A stretch of 64,000 nt of DNA, taken from the NCBI RefSeq assembly GCF_000003855.2, contig NW_003101682.1, positions 2,940,386-3,004,385 of the forward strand, given 5' to 3'. Position numbers and translations under genes: made by a program. Shown one piece after another: positions 47,359-59,998 of this stretch. The stretch's first letter is position 1. Each line of letters starts with the position of its first letter. The notes below the pieces were generated by a model. The model searched no databases. It saw nothing but the letters and a program-made list of their open reading frames with translations, and was not told the DNA's origin. This DNA is from Blastomyces gilchristii SLH14081 (taxonomy: Eukaryota > Ascomycota > Eurotiomycetes > Onygenales > Ajellomycetaceae).

Positions 47359-49744
47359 TTGGGATCGTTCACAAGTTAAATAAAAAAAGGCGCTCTCGTT
47401 GGTGCCGTACTTGAAACCCCTGAAAGGGCTAACCTGGCGATGTATTTTAGTTACTACAGCATACGGAGTAGAGTTTCTCCACCCAACCCTTGGCAGGTCA
47501 AAGTTTTTGATACATCGCAGATTGCTGGGTTTTATACTCCTATATACACAGTAGGGGGATAAGGTAGGTAAGGTAGTTAACCCGCGGCTGTGGAAAGAAT
47601 CCTCTGCGTGTAGAGATACTACTGTTCTCTCGTGTGATTTTAACTGACCATAACCTAACTAACCATGCGTTGATCCAGCCATGATGGCGCCTACTGGCTT
47701 CTCAGTGGTTTTCTCCTGGGAGGGTGTCAGAGTGATGTTTATTTTAGCTGCAGATAGTCTTTTTCCTCCCTACCTACCTACTCTTCGTATGTGTGGCTGG
47801 GTTCAACACAGCTGTATTAGAGATATGCACAGGCGGCATTCTGACTGAGAGATGATGGACTTACCTGGTAATTGCTTACTGTGTGGATGGTTATTGCAGT
47901 TGTAACTTAGCCTAGCATTGTGTGGAAGATACGTGTTCGGAACGAAAGTGTAGGTAAACAACATTATCAGTGGGCTTGTAGAGGCCATTTAGAGTGTTGT
48001 ACGGATAATGTGGCTTTTAAGCCTTGCTGAAACCACCACGACGTAGAGAAGAACCCGAAGATGGGTCAAGGAGATCCCCTTGCCCAACTATATAACTTGA
48101 GTGTGAGGCTTAACACTGCTGCTAACAGGCAGTCAAATCCAGAATCTTAAACATCATCATCATCAAGCTGGATAAGGTCAGATGATCTGGGACTGCTGCG
48201 AGGTTCATCTTAAGCAGTAGTTTCTGACCACAATATATACATATAGGTGACAGAGAAGATAGATGTTTGAGCATCATTATGATTTCCCTTGGCATATCAA
48301 GTTTGCATTGCCGTTTATCAAGTTTCTATTTTTTAAGTTGAAATAAAAAATAAACGGCCACCTCATGCATCTAACAACATCGGGTTCTAATACTTCCCCT
48401 GCCCGCTTCATCACTCACCCATAAGCACTTTTTTCTGTACATAGTCTTGTATACCCACCCCCGAACCTCATATGATCTTCTCCCCTTCAACCATCCCTTT
48501 ATGGAGTAAGTCAATGGCTACAATTGGAGGATTAAATGGACTGCTCTTGTGACCGGCACAGGTTAGCCATCACGCTCTCAGCGCTCATCAGTTGTTTGCT
48601 CAGTATTCCGTACAAGTGATGAGTGGGCAGCAGTCTAGAAACAACATGGCAAACTCGCTGAAGTAGCATTGTCATTGTGAGCACAATATTTTACCCATCT
48701 CATTGAAGCTGGTGTGAAGGGGACAGTGGAAATGAGCGCAGCGGTGTTGGCTTGTCTAATCCAAGCTATAGTCTACAACAAGGTAGGTCAAATGGTAGAT
48801 AGATAGATAGCGTCAGGACAACTGAGTGTCCAGAAAGTCATTCATATCCAGAAGGGTATTTTACCCGCGTTGGATATCACGCCGACAATCGAAATCCCCC
48901 CTTCTATCCCTGCCGAGGCTAACCATGCATGCAGTCCCGTTGGTCGTGAGAAATCATCCTGGCTCAATTGAAGGGGAATACATCGATATCTGAGATGTGA
49001 ACGAGGAGGGAAGGGGCAGTATTTGCGATGGATTTCCAGCAGCTCCTCACACCACAGCCGCGGGCAAGACGTTATGTGTACATCTCATCCATACACGCGG
49101 CTTCTGGTATCTCGCCCGGGTTAGCAGGCGTTACGGGAGCACGGAGAAAAAAATCGTTTCATATCCGATCCGACGCCCTATGAGTCAATGTGGATTGACA
49201 TGCTGATGATGGGGAATGATGGCTTTCACCATGATGCCCTCGGGGCTTTGAGGCGTGAACAAGTGTGATGATCAAGGACTTGCATCTGATGCAGGGCAGG
49301 GTGCAGTACCAGATGCGATCGCTAATGTTGTGTGTTCTAACTGCTAAACCCCCATAGAGAAATTACGTCACCAGGACGAGTATTATGATTGATTCGGGTT
49401 GTCTGATAAGCCGTCTCTAATCAGATGATGGATCGACGGTTTGAATGAAATATTCTTGAGAGTGAGGAAGGGCTGCTCCGCACGTGATATCAGATCTCTC
49501 AAGCCTTTGGTTCTCGGAAACTGCCAGGATTTCTCTTTAAGGCCTGGGAACTGAAGCATCGAAATTTGTGTTTGACTATCCTGGAACACCCAGGGGGTAC
49601 CTAAGGGTAAGGTATACATGGAAGGTGACACATTGGCACGCCCTAGAGCAAGTCCGGGAGTAACTCGAAAGCGAGGAGAACGGATGAGAAGGGAAGAACA
49701 ATCAGCTGCTCCCATGAATGAAAAACAGCCGTTAGTTGCCTCTC

Positions 49745-49792
49745 TCGTATGTATGTACATGTATGTACATGTACATGTACATACGTACATAC
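49745..49792. repeat. Palindromic TGTACA repeat cluster
   Basis: GTATGTACATGT units in both orientations. Positions 49761-49784 are a perfect inverted repeat with no spacer. Confidence 0.8.
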
Positions 49793-51668
49793 CAAAGATT
49801 TTGGTAGGTGGTTGCTACTACCACACATCCGACACCATATACAAGGCAAACCTGTATCCTGGATATATGGGATTGCCACAGGGCGTATTATCGCGTTTCA
49901 TGCGGAAAACTGAGGAAATTTATGGGAAGTGAGGTTTGTCTGGATGTTCAACGGAGCTCACGACAGAAAGGATACTCAAGCGTCATTATGATTAGCATCA
50001 TTATATTCATGGTTGTTGCGGATAGCTTCAAGCAATAGTTAGTCTCAACAACCTAGATAGATCTTTTTTTCCATTAGACGCCCTTCTAGAACAACCCATC
50101 CGTCTAGCCAGCGTTTTATTAAGTTAGTATGAAAGTCAATTGGTCAATAACGAGGCACCGAGGAATCGCGGATGTCCTTTTAGGGATCCTCGTCCCGCTC
50201 TTGTATGAGCGGGGTATTCCGTCAGGTCAACTACTGCGTAATTGAGCACTGCCAGCCTCGTTTCTGGCATGAATACAGAGGAATAAGTCCGACCAGACGA
50301 CGGAAGTTTTCGCCGAATCAATCTGCAAACTCGGCTAAGAGGATATTCTCGTATCATAAAATAATAATAAAAAATAAGAGGCGACAAGAGGCGATTCATG
50401 CTTCGAGAGTGGGGGTTGGGATGAGAAAAGGAAAAGAAAAAAGAAAAAAAAAAATTCAATTCGATGTTGCCGCCGTCGCCGTTGCAGCCTGTACGCGCTG
50501 TACGGAGTAACTACTCCGTATGGTTCGCAATGTTTCTATTTATAACCAACACACAACAACACACTCTCAGCCGCCCAATCGTAGCCCACGTGTGATCTGG
50601 AAGCCGCAAGCGATTTGCCAAATAACCCTTCATGATGGTGACCGGGGGGGGGGAACTTGTCATTTTGCCATTTGGGCGTCGCGGCCACGGCCGGCTGCAG
50701 CCCTGGCCCAAGCGAGCTGTTGGGCATCGACGGATTGACCAGTAACCGACCGACCGACCAGAGCAGGCCTGCAAAGTCAGAATCGCTTTTGCAAAAAGGG
50801 CAGCCTTGTTTCGTCGTTATTAATAATATTATTATTTATGGCTACGATTGAGAGCAACGAGGGATTCAAGTGGCTACTGCTTGTGGATTCTGCGACAGTA
50901 TAGTATGGGATAGGTAGGCATTGCCATTGCCTGCAAGCCTTTTTTCATGCCAGGGAATTGGATGTTTCAAACCAGCTTCGACCTGAATGGTAGGTAGGTT
51001 TTATATTTTTTGGGGATATTTGATATTTCCTGTTACTGGTACGTACTCCGTATAGTCCCGGCAGGGCAGGATGGCTTGTTCTAAGCCTGGTTGGAGATGC
51101 TATTGAGAAGCTGCAGTTTTTTAACCTCCTCACACATTGATGCATGCTGGATGGATGGATGGTTGGATGGATCTATTTCACCATTTTTGACTCCCCAATC
51201 CTGCTTCTTCCCACATCGGGCCAAGGAAAAATGACTGCTCTTCCTGGCTTTCCCATTAAAGGGCCGACTTGCATAAATAATAATTATTAATAATAATAAG
51301 TCTAGAGTCAACTCCGTAAGCACGCCGCATGCAGAGGAATGAATGGGTGAGAGACAATTTTTTGTGAGCGGCTAGGCTGTAAGATTCATACGTGATATTA
51401 CCGTACGGGGAGAATCCGCGCCTTGTGTCAAGACTGGCGGTTGCCTCATTTTGGTCCCACGCTGCCCACAGTGCCACACTGCCAAGCGCTGGTGGCTGAC
51501 TTCCTGTTGGTTCGCGAGACTGGCAAGGCTGGGCGTATTGTCACAGCAGCGAGATTTGGGCAGCTACGCGCGTGATATGTTACCTACCAGGTTAGCGGAG
51601 ATAAGCTTCCTCTATACTAAATGATGTAATGTACAGTACGTATAGGTGTAATGTATGTATGGGTGTAA

Positions 51669-51693
51669 TGTATGTATGTATGTATGTATGTAA
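51669..51693. repeat. (ATGT)n tandem repeat
   Basis: Simple tetranucleotide repeat, preceded by two imperfect GGTGTAATGTATGT units. Confidence 0.8.
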
Positions 51694-52502
51694 CAGCGGT
51701 GTCATGGGCGGATACAACGCTAGGCCGAAAGAGGCCCAGCCCAGTGACCTGACCCGACCCCGACCACAAACCTCAAACCTCCAACCTCACGCCAACTCAT
51801 CCTGTCCCTCACCGACATCAAAACCTTCTCCATCTCAACCTCCTCCATCGTCAATCTCCTCCTCGTCACCCTCACGTCCAAAGCCGTGAAGGAGTTTTCT
51901 GCCTGTCTTGGGAGATCTTCTTCTCTCCAGGGACTTACTTCCCTTTTCATGTCGTGCTCTCAGCCAACTCTCTAGCACACATCCTCCTACTTAAATCCTT
52001 CAAGTAACCGCTACTTCCCCTCTTCATCTGTAAGGTCCAACCCTCTTCCTCATCCATTAAAACAACCTCCAAATCTCCAAAAATCTCTGTGTTGTGAGTC
52101 AGACCATTCCTTCCCCTCTCCCCTGGTTTGGTTACGCTTCTCCAGAATCAATACTTCCTGCTCCCTTGGCTGCTGCTTGCTCTAAGCGCTGCACACCTGG
52201 AGAGGACCCCAACCTTGCCATCTTTGGCTTCATTCATCGCTGAATCAGGAGAAATCATTCACACACAATCCATTTCCTGTTAAAACTAACTTGCCTTCAC
52301 GGCTAGCTCCATTCTCGATCCTCCCTTGGCCAATCTTCCTGATTGCCCGTTTCAACCTCTTGCAAAATCGGCCTTATACCTCCTGACATACGCGCTGACA
52401 GTTTGGTAACTACGACAACCTTTTGAAAGATCTTGCCCGATAAAACCCTTCAACTCTCATCTATCTTGAAATCATCGTTACGCTTCTTTCATTCGTGTCA
52501 CC

Positions 52503-53994
52503 ATGACTACAATGGTAAGCGGAATACCTATTCGTTCGAGGCGTTCAGGGGTCTCGACCCCCTCCTTTGAACCGAACCACATGCATCCCGGACGTGACCC
52601 CACATCGACATCTCATCATGTATACTAATAACCTCTTGGATAGGACCTCCGGGTCGGTAACAAGTACCGCATTGGCCGTAAAATCGGCAGCGGCAGCTTT
52701 GGTGATATTTATCTTGGTTCGTACTGAGCCCCCTTAACCGGTATTCGAAACATGTTATCTAATGGTCGATATGTAGGCACCAATATCATCTCTGGAGAAG
52801 AGATCGCCATCAAGCTCGAGAGCGTAAAGGCTAAGCACCCACAGCTTGAATATGAGGCTCGTGTCTACAAATCTCTGGCAGGTGGCGTCGGCATCCCCTT
52901 CGTTCGCTGGTATGGTACCGAATGTGACTACAATGCCATGGTCATCGATTTGCTCGGCCCCAGCTTGGAGGATCTATTCAATTTTTGCAACCGCAAATTC
53001 TCCCTAAAGACAGTTCTTCTATTGGCCGACCAGCTCATCTCTCGTATCGAATATATCCACGCAAAGTCCTTTATTCACCGTGATATCAAACCAGACAACT
53101 TCCTGATGGGGATTGGGAAACGTGGCAATCAGGTCAATGTGATCGATTTCGGTCTTGCTAAGAAATATCGTGACCCAAAAACGCATTTCCACATTCCATA
53201 CCGTGAAAACAAGAACCTGACTGGAACTGCCCGATATGCCAGTATCAATACTCACCTGGGAGTGGAGCAGTCCCGTCGCGATGACATGGAGTCCCTTGGC
53301 TATGTTATGCTCTATTTCTGCCGCGGATCTCTTCCCTGGCAAGGACTGAAGGCTGCCACCAAGAAACAGAAGTATGACCGCATCATGGAGAAAAAGATGA
53401 CTACGCCCACCGAAGTTCTCTGCCGTGGTTTCCCCAATGAGTTCTCGGTCTATTTGAACTACACCCGGTCTCTACGCTTCGATGACAAACCGGATTATTC
53501 CTATCTCAGAAAGATCTTCCGCGATCTGTTTGTCCGAGAATCATTCCAATACGACTATGTCTTTGACTGGACCGTTTACAAATATCAGAAGAACGCCCAG
53601 GCAATTGCTCAGGCTACTGGTAACCAAAATGCTGAGGATGAGGATAAGCCACGCCGCCATCCTGGCAATCCTGTCAATCCTCAGGTCAAGCCATCAGCCC
53701 TTGCTGCTCCCCGTCGCAAGGTGGTTGATCGCATCCCAAGTGGAACGGTCGATACTCCCGATACAAATCGCGCCGTTGGGGGAAGTGATAGGATGTGAGT
53801 ATCTGTCAACAATCTACCGTTCCGAGGAACTAATGCTGGCCATGGGATTTTGATTCAAGAATCTGACTAATCTCATAGTCTTCGGCGTTAGGCTACGTTC
53901 TGCTTCTAAGGGTGTTAATGCGGGTGCTGGCTACACCAGTGCTGCTTACCACCGTTCGAAGCGGGATGATGGTACTGGTGCTAATTGGTACTGA
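52503..53994 (+). CDS. ckiA: Casein kinase 1 (delta/epsilon, Hhp1/CkiA type)
   Basis: Ser/Thr kinase for acidic or primed substrates; essential regulator of DNA repair, growth and rhythm. Four exons, 52503-52514, 52644-52716, 52777-53794 and 53892-53994, total 1,206 nt or 401 aa. Exon 1 is only MTTM. Glycine loop [14 protein letters not shown] crosses intron 2; catalytic Lys in EEIAIKLE; catalytic loop [24 protein letters not shown]; and the CK1 signature region [20 protein letters not shown]. The tail after residue about 295 is Pro/Lys/Arg-rich and ends DGTGANWY. Intron 2 has a GTTCGT donor. Intron 3 contains two TAG sites; only the distal one keeps the frame open. Confidence 0.96.
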
Positions 53995-54525
53995 TTTATT
54001 TTGCGAGCGGTGATTCCTTCGTCCTTATCGCATATCTCATTTCGAAATCTCAGCTTTTTTGGTGGTGTAGTAGTGTGCAAGCGTCTAGCATATACACCCA
54101 CTAAACCCTGAGTATTTTTTCGCTGTTCTGAAATCCCTCCATTTCTTATGGTGTGTGTTTAGCCATTCGCTCAGTCATTTTCTCGACATCGGTTCTTTTC
54201 AGTCCGTGGATATCGTCGCCCTCCCGCCCTTCGCCCCATCGCAGCCAACTTTCTTACGATTGATCCTGCACCGACGAATCTTAACCTTGTCGAGATATAC
54301 GACCTATTTATCATGGAATAACTGATGCAGGCTTCAGAACATATTTTGTCCCCGTCCCTTGACACCTTCGGTTGCGCTTTTCGATGAAGACATTTCTGAA
54401 AATTTTGTTCAACCTCTCAGTCAGGGAAGTGGTGCAGACTCTCTAAACGGATATCCCCGCCAATTACCACTATATGGCTTTATCAAGTTTTGGTACCCTA
54501 GGTTTCCGGAAATATTGCCCAAGTT

Positions 54526-54551
54526 CCCCCCCCCCCCCCCTTTTTTTTTTT
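54526..54551. repeat. C-run followed by T-run
   Basis: Fifteen C then eleven T on the plus strand, a purely pyrimidine tract. Confidence 0.85.
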
Positions 54552-56103
54552 ATTTCCCATTAATCACTCTTTGTTCAGCCCCACTTTCCCGCGTCATCAG
54601 TTTTCATTTTTTCTGTCCTTTTTCCCGTATCTCGATGCATTTTTACGTTTGACGGAAATAAAGGGGACGAGTCAAATCTTTTACGACGTCGAAGAGGGTA
54701 CGTCAGAAGGAATGAATAATGATTTACTGCCTCCCCATTATCAGATAGATCATGATCATATTGGTGGGGCGAGATTATTGTTTTCTTCTACGTTCGACGC
54801 AGCGTGGAGCAATCCCGCGCCGATACCTCTTCTGTTCGGGTACATGGCGACGGACTTATGGCTAGGGTCGCTTCCGGGGTGGTATTTCGTCAAACACGTT
54901 CTTTATGCTTTGTTTGCACATTTCCGATTTATTGTTTGCATTGTTTTTGCTCTTTCGCGCATGTCTGCAATTTTTTTGAGGAGATGCGTGGCCTAGAAAA
55001 TGACGAGGAGGCAGAGCGGCGCTGGAGATTGTGCTGCATCGGATAGTAAATAGTGTTGGGATACACCCGCTCGTGGGGATGTTTATGAAGGCCAGAAGAT
55101 GATGATTTTCCGTTTCCCTCATTGTTTCTTTACTTGCCCCCTTTTTCGTTCCAGAGTTTTATTTATCTATTTTATATGTTTCTCCCCTCTTCAACCACAT
55201 TATTTGTATACAAATAATGCCAAGTCTGCGTTTTTCCTAAATATGTATCGTCGTCAAGCCGTCCTGGTGTCTATACCTACGTAGTCTTTGATTGCGATGG
55301 GGGCCTGTAGCTATAAAGTGGCTGGTATCAGCGGCATCAGGGGTTCTGAGCGTATTGGGAGAAGTGTAAAAAGGGTTTCCCCCGTTTCCACACCAGCACG
55401 GCTAGCGAACAGGTAGTTAATGACAAGAGCTTCACTGAACAACATATCAAACAACATTTCCGGACATTGCATATGCCCATGTGTGTACATGTACTGTACT
55501 TGGTTAATTTCCAAGCCAAATTCCAAAAATGTTTGACGCGACCTGAGTGAGGGCTTTCCAGGTTTTCTTCCCTATATCTAATTAAGTAATTGTAACTACG
55601 AGAGACCCCCCAACCTTATCCTGACAACGGCTTCCTTAAGTCACTCCTAGCCCTGACCCTATATTTTTCCCCCCTGTGAAAATACCAATCGAGAATCGTT
55701 TCCCGGCACCATAACTAATAATGGATTACGTTTGCTAGTTACGTACTGATTACAAGTACGCGTATTTTTCCCAAAAACTTAGATATCTTGTCTATTCAAA
55801 CGTCCCCTCCTCCTCCAATGATCACCAATCAAAAATCCAGGACGGATTCGCAGTGATTTATTAGGTGTGTCTGTCTCTATTTGGAGCTTGACGTGGTCTG
55901 TTCTCGCAGCTGCTAGGTAGGCTGGAATAAAACAAGATCACCCCCTGTTTTGTTTGCATGTTTGTTTGTTTGTTCTACATAGTATTTTTATTGGCTTGGG
56001 ACTGAAAGGATACTCCACACCAAGTCCAGTCCGTAACCATGTCTTCCTGGATGAAGTGATTCGGAGTTTCTACGATGACATCCATCACGTCACTGGTGGC
56101 CTT

Positions 56104-56147
56104 GTCCTGTCCTGTCCTGTCTGTCTGTCTGTCTGTCTGTCTGTCTG
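56104..56147. repeat. CCTGT/CTGT microsatellite
   Basis: CCTGT units grading into a run of CTGT units. Confidence 0.85.
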
Positions 56148-56660
56148 GGTGCCCGATCTGAGAGCTAGGCGTACATACATGCAGGACAATTCATTCTGAA
56201 GTGGTTGAGGATGATTTGCAAGCTGTGGCTTGTTGATTGGTGGCTGGGGAATAAGTGAGTGGGTGAGGGAGTGTTGTGAGATGGAAGGTAGACTGTTGTA
56301 TCATATACAGTTGAACTGTCCTTGGTAAGATAATTTCCATAGAATTGATGCGCTGTTGGTTGCTTGAAATTCGTTGCTGACCTAAAGTGATGAATATGCA
56401 AGACGATTCTTATATAGAGATAAGTAAAGATAGTTTATAGGAAATAAAAAGTTCGTACGGAGTAGCGAAAATAACAAATGCCTCTGGACACAATGCGTAG
56501 GCAGTAGCAATTGTGGGCCACATAAGAGACGGTTCTGGAACCAATGAGTGGCTCGTTACAATTGACATAACAGAGATATAATAATCCAAAATAAATATGT
56601 ATCCAACGCAAGAAGCGGTATGCCGAAAATCATTCATCATTAAACTTCGTAATCCAGAGT

Positions 56661-59534
56661 TCACGCGTTCCACTGCGCCCAGTCAAAATCCATCCCGACA
56701 TCGAAAGTCCCATACCCCTCCTCCCACAAAATCGCATCACTCGCTGGATTTTCAAACGAGAGTAACTCCTCTGGAACAATGAACCCGCCCTCACCAGGCA
56801 TAGGTATAGTTGATGCCGCCGCCTGCTGCGCGGCTAGGAATGCAGCGAGTGGGTCTTCCGGTGTGAAATGGGGTAGCGGAATTGGCGCTGCTTCATACCC
56901 TAGCTCAGGCCCTGGTTCTAGCCCAGACTCGGTAGTTAAGGTGGCCGGTTGTGCAGATTCAGCTGGGGGTGATAAGAACTGGCGTGCTGGTGTTGTTGGT
57001 GCAGGTTCCTCGTCGGGGTCAGCAGATACTGGGAGCACGGTGTTGTAGAGGTTGAGGAGGAGGCGATGGAGGGATCGAATGTGTAAATTGCCCTTTTCTG
57101 CCATGCTGTTGAGCACGTCGAGGGCAAGGGTCATCGCCGCATGGTCTCTCGCGTTGTGCGGGAAGGCAATATTGATCATGACGAGGATTATCGCGGCGGA
57201 GAAGGCATGTTCGCCGTCCATGTAGCCGTATGTTGCTAGGTTTTTATGTCAGTCTTTGGTAGCCAGAGTGCATTTCGCTAGAGCGTAGAAAAAAAATGGT
57301 GGAAAAGAGGGGAAAATAGGGGACGCAAGTAAAGTACCCATGAGATTTTGTTTGGCAGCGGCAGCCATTACCGCTGCACTATTCCGGGCTGCAGCGATGC
57401 ATGTTTCCACAGCTAATACTGTGCTCTGTTGCAGGCCATTTCTCCAATCCGCCCATTCCCCCGTTTTCTCATGGTTCTGGAGACATTTTCGAACCACGTT
57501 AAAGACTAGAGGCCGAACTGTCATATTGATACACTGTGAGTAGTGCAAAAAGATCGACACAGACTGGCGTGATATTTCAGAATCCAGTTTTGTAAAATCA
57601 CACTGCAGCGCCTGAGGTAAATTTGAGTGCCACTGGGTTAACTCGGCAAGGATAGACTGTACCGAGCTCACAAGATTGTAAGCTGTGGTGCGCGGTGTGC
57701 GATATACATCTACAATTTGAGTTAGTTACAAATCTCATACCAAAGCTTCTGTGAGGCTTACTCTTCATTATTTTAGCCAGAATCCTAGACAATTCAGTGT
57801 AGTGAAACAGGACAGTGGCTGCGCATATATCTGGTTCATCGGGCTATAATCATTATGATGTAAGTATAGACTTACGATTCATGAACTGCGGGAGCGACGT
57901 ACTAAACGAGAAGGGGGTAAAACGCCTATATCCTCATCCGCGATCGTGAGTGGATTTCCTGATTTGACACAGAGAATTCTATACCATTCATTAGTGACAG
58001 GTTCGTGCCTGGAAATTCTTGTAGCCCGCGTACCTATCCAAGCTGTAAACGGACCACCAAAGACGTCGACGATGCTCACGAGCGTGGTCGTCTAAACTAT
58101 TATCAGAGACTTCTTGGTGCAAACCTAATGATATGGCCATTCGTAGCGCTAATTCGATCTATCAAAATATATTAGTATTTCCCATGGTGTTTGAAGGAGA
58201 AAGTGAAGAACTCACATATAAAAAAGCAGCATCTCTACGGTTCAAATTCTGAAAGAAGTATCCAACCAATGATAGGACTTCGACAAAAGTCACCGAAGGT
58301 TGCTCATGGATATCCGGAAGTAGGTTCATCGCCTGCTGAAAGTACTTAAACCCAGGGGGCCCATCATAACTCATCCATTGATTGATCGAGTACATCTGGC
58401 CAAATGCAAGTATTATGAATATTTGGCAATACCGTAGGCGGTCTCCTATGTCCGAAAAGTCAGGCTCTCGATCATACATCTCGCGAATATTCTTCTCGAA
58501 CGTTTCTGGAGAAATGAAGGAGAAAATTGTGCCAATGTATGCATATTGCGCCGCATAGAGCCGTTTCGCAACAGGGAAAGGTGGGAGTAAAGTAGCCGAT
58601 GGCCTGGACTGGTGTGCGTTCGTCCGAATAGAGAAGTTTGAGTTGCTATTGTAAGTTGGGGTTATGAAATCTTCTCCAATATCAAGGCCGGCCTTAAACG
58701 ACCTGACAAAGTCGAGAAACTTCTTCCCTAGGCTGGCTGAGGAGGAGTTGCCAAAATATCCTAGTTTTGATATGAGATGAGTATGAGGTTTCCTAGAAGT
58801 ACTGGTAAATAGGAAAAAGCAATACGAACGTTTATCACCTTCAGGACTGAGGACTAGATGAGCTATCTTTTCAGTTAGCGGGTTATCGTCAATGTCTTCC
58901 CCATCCTGGATTGGAGTCGGTGACTCAGAGCCGTCTGAGAGAGCGGCAGTAGGAGGATCCTGCTGGGGTTGATGTTCAATGGGGGCCACATTTAATGATC
59001 CCTGGCGTCTTGTATCATTCTGACGTTTTCGCTCATATGCTTTAAGTCGAGCTTCGAGCTGTATGAGATATCTACTAACTGTCAGCGAAACATATAGCAA
59101 CATCTCCAGTCAGTGTTAGAAATCTCACGCTTCAGGGACTCGGACAGTCTTTTGGACGTTCGGGTAAGTGCATGTTCGACTTGCGATTGCACAGGCTCTA
59201 CAGGCCAATCCATCATTTCCACCAAAACATCTCTTCTTGCGTATTCTACAGTAATTGCAGCTACGATACGGTTTAGCATGCTTGGGGAAATGGAGGGATA
59301 TAGAGTAGGAAGTTGGACTCACGCTACGGAGGCACGGCGGGGCCGATCCAAACCGACATGCGTCGAGTGTGTAGAGAGCAACATATCCGAATATCCTCTG
59401 GATACCTTGCCCCAGAATAAATTGAAGTTGTCGTAGATAATAATTCCAATTCCGAAATCCCTTTTGTAAACATTCCCGAAAAGAGACTGGAACCCTGACG
59501 CGGGGGTGGTGGGGTTATTTGGCTCTGAAGCCAT
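56661..59534 (-). CDS. Zn2Cys6 transcription factor with fungal_trans domain
   Basis: Nuclear gene regulator. Nine exons: 59534-59323, 59260-59129, 59071-58830, 58760-58216, 58158-58034, 57978-57903, 57843-57762, 57709-57338 and 57235-56661, total 2,361 nt or 786 aa. The zinc cluster is rebuilt across intron 1: RRASVA|CNYCRIRKKRC, then ACRACAIASRTC (CX2CX6C...CX2CX6C). A coiled linker YLIQLEARLKAYERKRQ follows. The middle homology region includes YCQIFIILAFGQMYSINQW, IELALRMAISLGLH, RRRLWWSVYSLDRILCVKSG and NPLTIADEDIGV. The C-terminus is Pro/Ala/Glu-rich and ends DFDWAQWNA, a likely activation domain. Intron 3 has two usable in-phase donors 9 nt apart (GTGATA and GTTCGT). Target genes unknown; the adjacent 5-oxoproline genes are candidates. 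Confidence 0.88.
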
Positions 59535-59926
59535 GCCCTATTTGTTACCCTGGTTAGTAGGAGTCAGGCGAGCTAATAAGTTACTAGTTGTTTTGCTATA
59601 TAAGCGCTGAAAGAGGCTGACATGATATTGGATATTGACATCTCCCTTGCGAAAATAAATGCACTCATCTTGAGGGGAAGCAGAGATCAGCCACTGCCTG
59701 CCTGCGAGATTGAGGTTCATTTATGTCCGAGAGACCAAGCTGATTGATTGCAGAATTCGGCATCCATCAGAGAGCCTCAACGAGCCAGCAAGAACAAACC
59801 GGCCACGACAATGGGAAAGCCTGCAAGTCTCAATGCTGGGAGGTGCTATCTGGGAGGTGCTATTTCCATCATTATCGATGTAGGAACCGACTTTATAAGA
59901 AATAAAGTGTCAAAATCAGGAAAGAC
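59535..59926. other. Intergenic, Zn2Cys6 promoter side
   Basis: About 390 bp between the regulator and the decayed DUF1445 gene. No other gene seen. Confidence 0.45.
59597..59603 (-). promoter_or_regulatory. TATA-like element of the Zn2Cys6 gene
   Basis: A TATATA core on the minus strand about 65 bp upstream of the ATG at 59534; position fits a short leader and supports that start. Confidence 0.45.
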
Positions 59927-59965
59927 TCAAGAGCTTGAGCTAACCATTTGCCTTATTTCAGCAGA

Positions 59966-59998
<33 letters not shown>

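Larger units (their letters stand above)
46971..52502. other. Long gene-free interval upstream of casein kinase 1
   Basis: 5.5 kb between divergent genes with no supported protein or RNA gene. Contains an A19 run (47340-47358), a GATA run near 48795-48810, a perfect 24-bp palindrome (49761-49784), an ATGT tandem repeat (51669-51693) and, close to the kinase, a C/T-rich region (51750-52300) that looks like a promoter and long leader. Confidence 0.45.
53995..56660. other. Intergenic between casein kinase 1 and Zn2Cys6 regulator (convergent)
   Basis: 2.7 kb without a supported gene. Includes a C15 run followed directly by a T run (54526-54551) and a CTGT microsatellite (56104-56147). The kinase 3' untranslated region probably occupies the first part. 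Confidence 0.45.
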
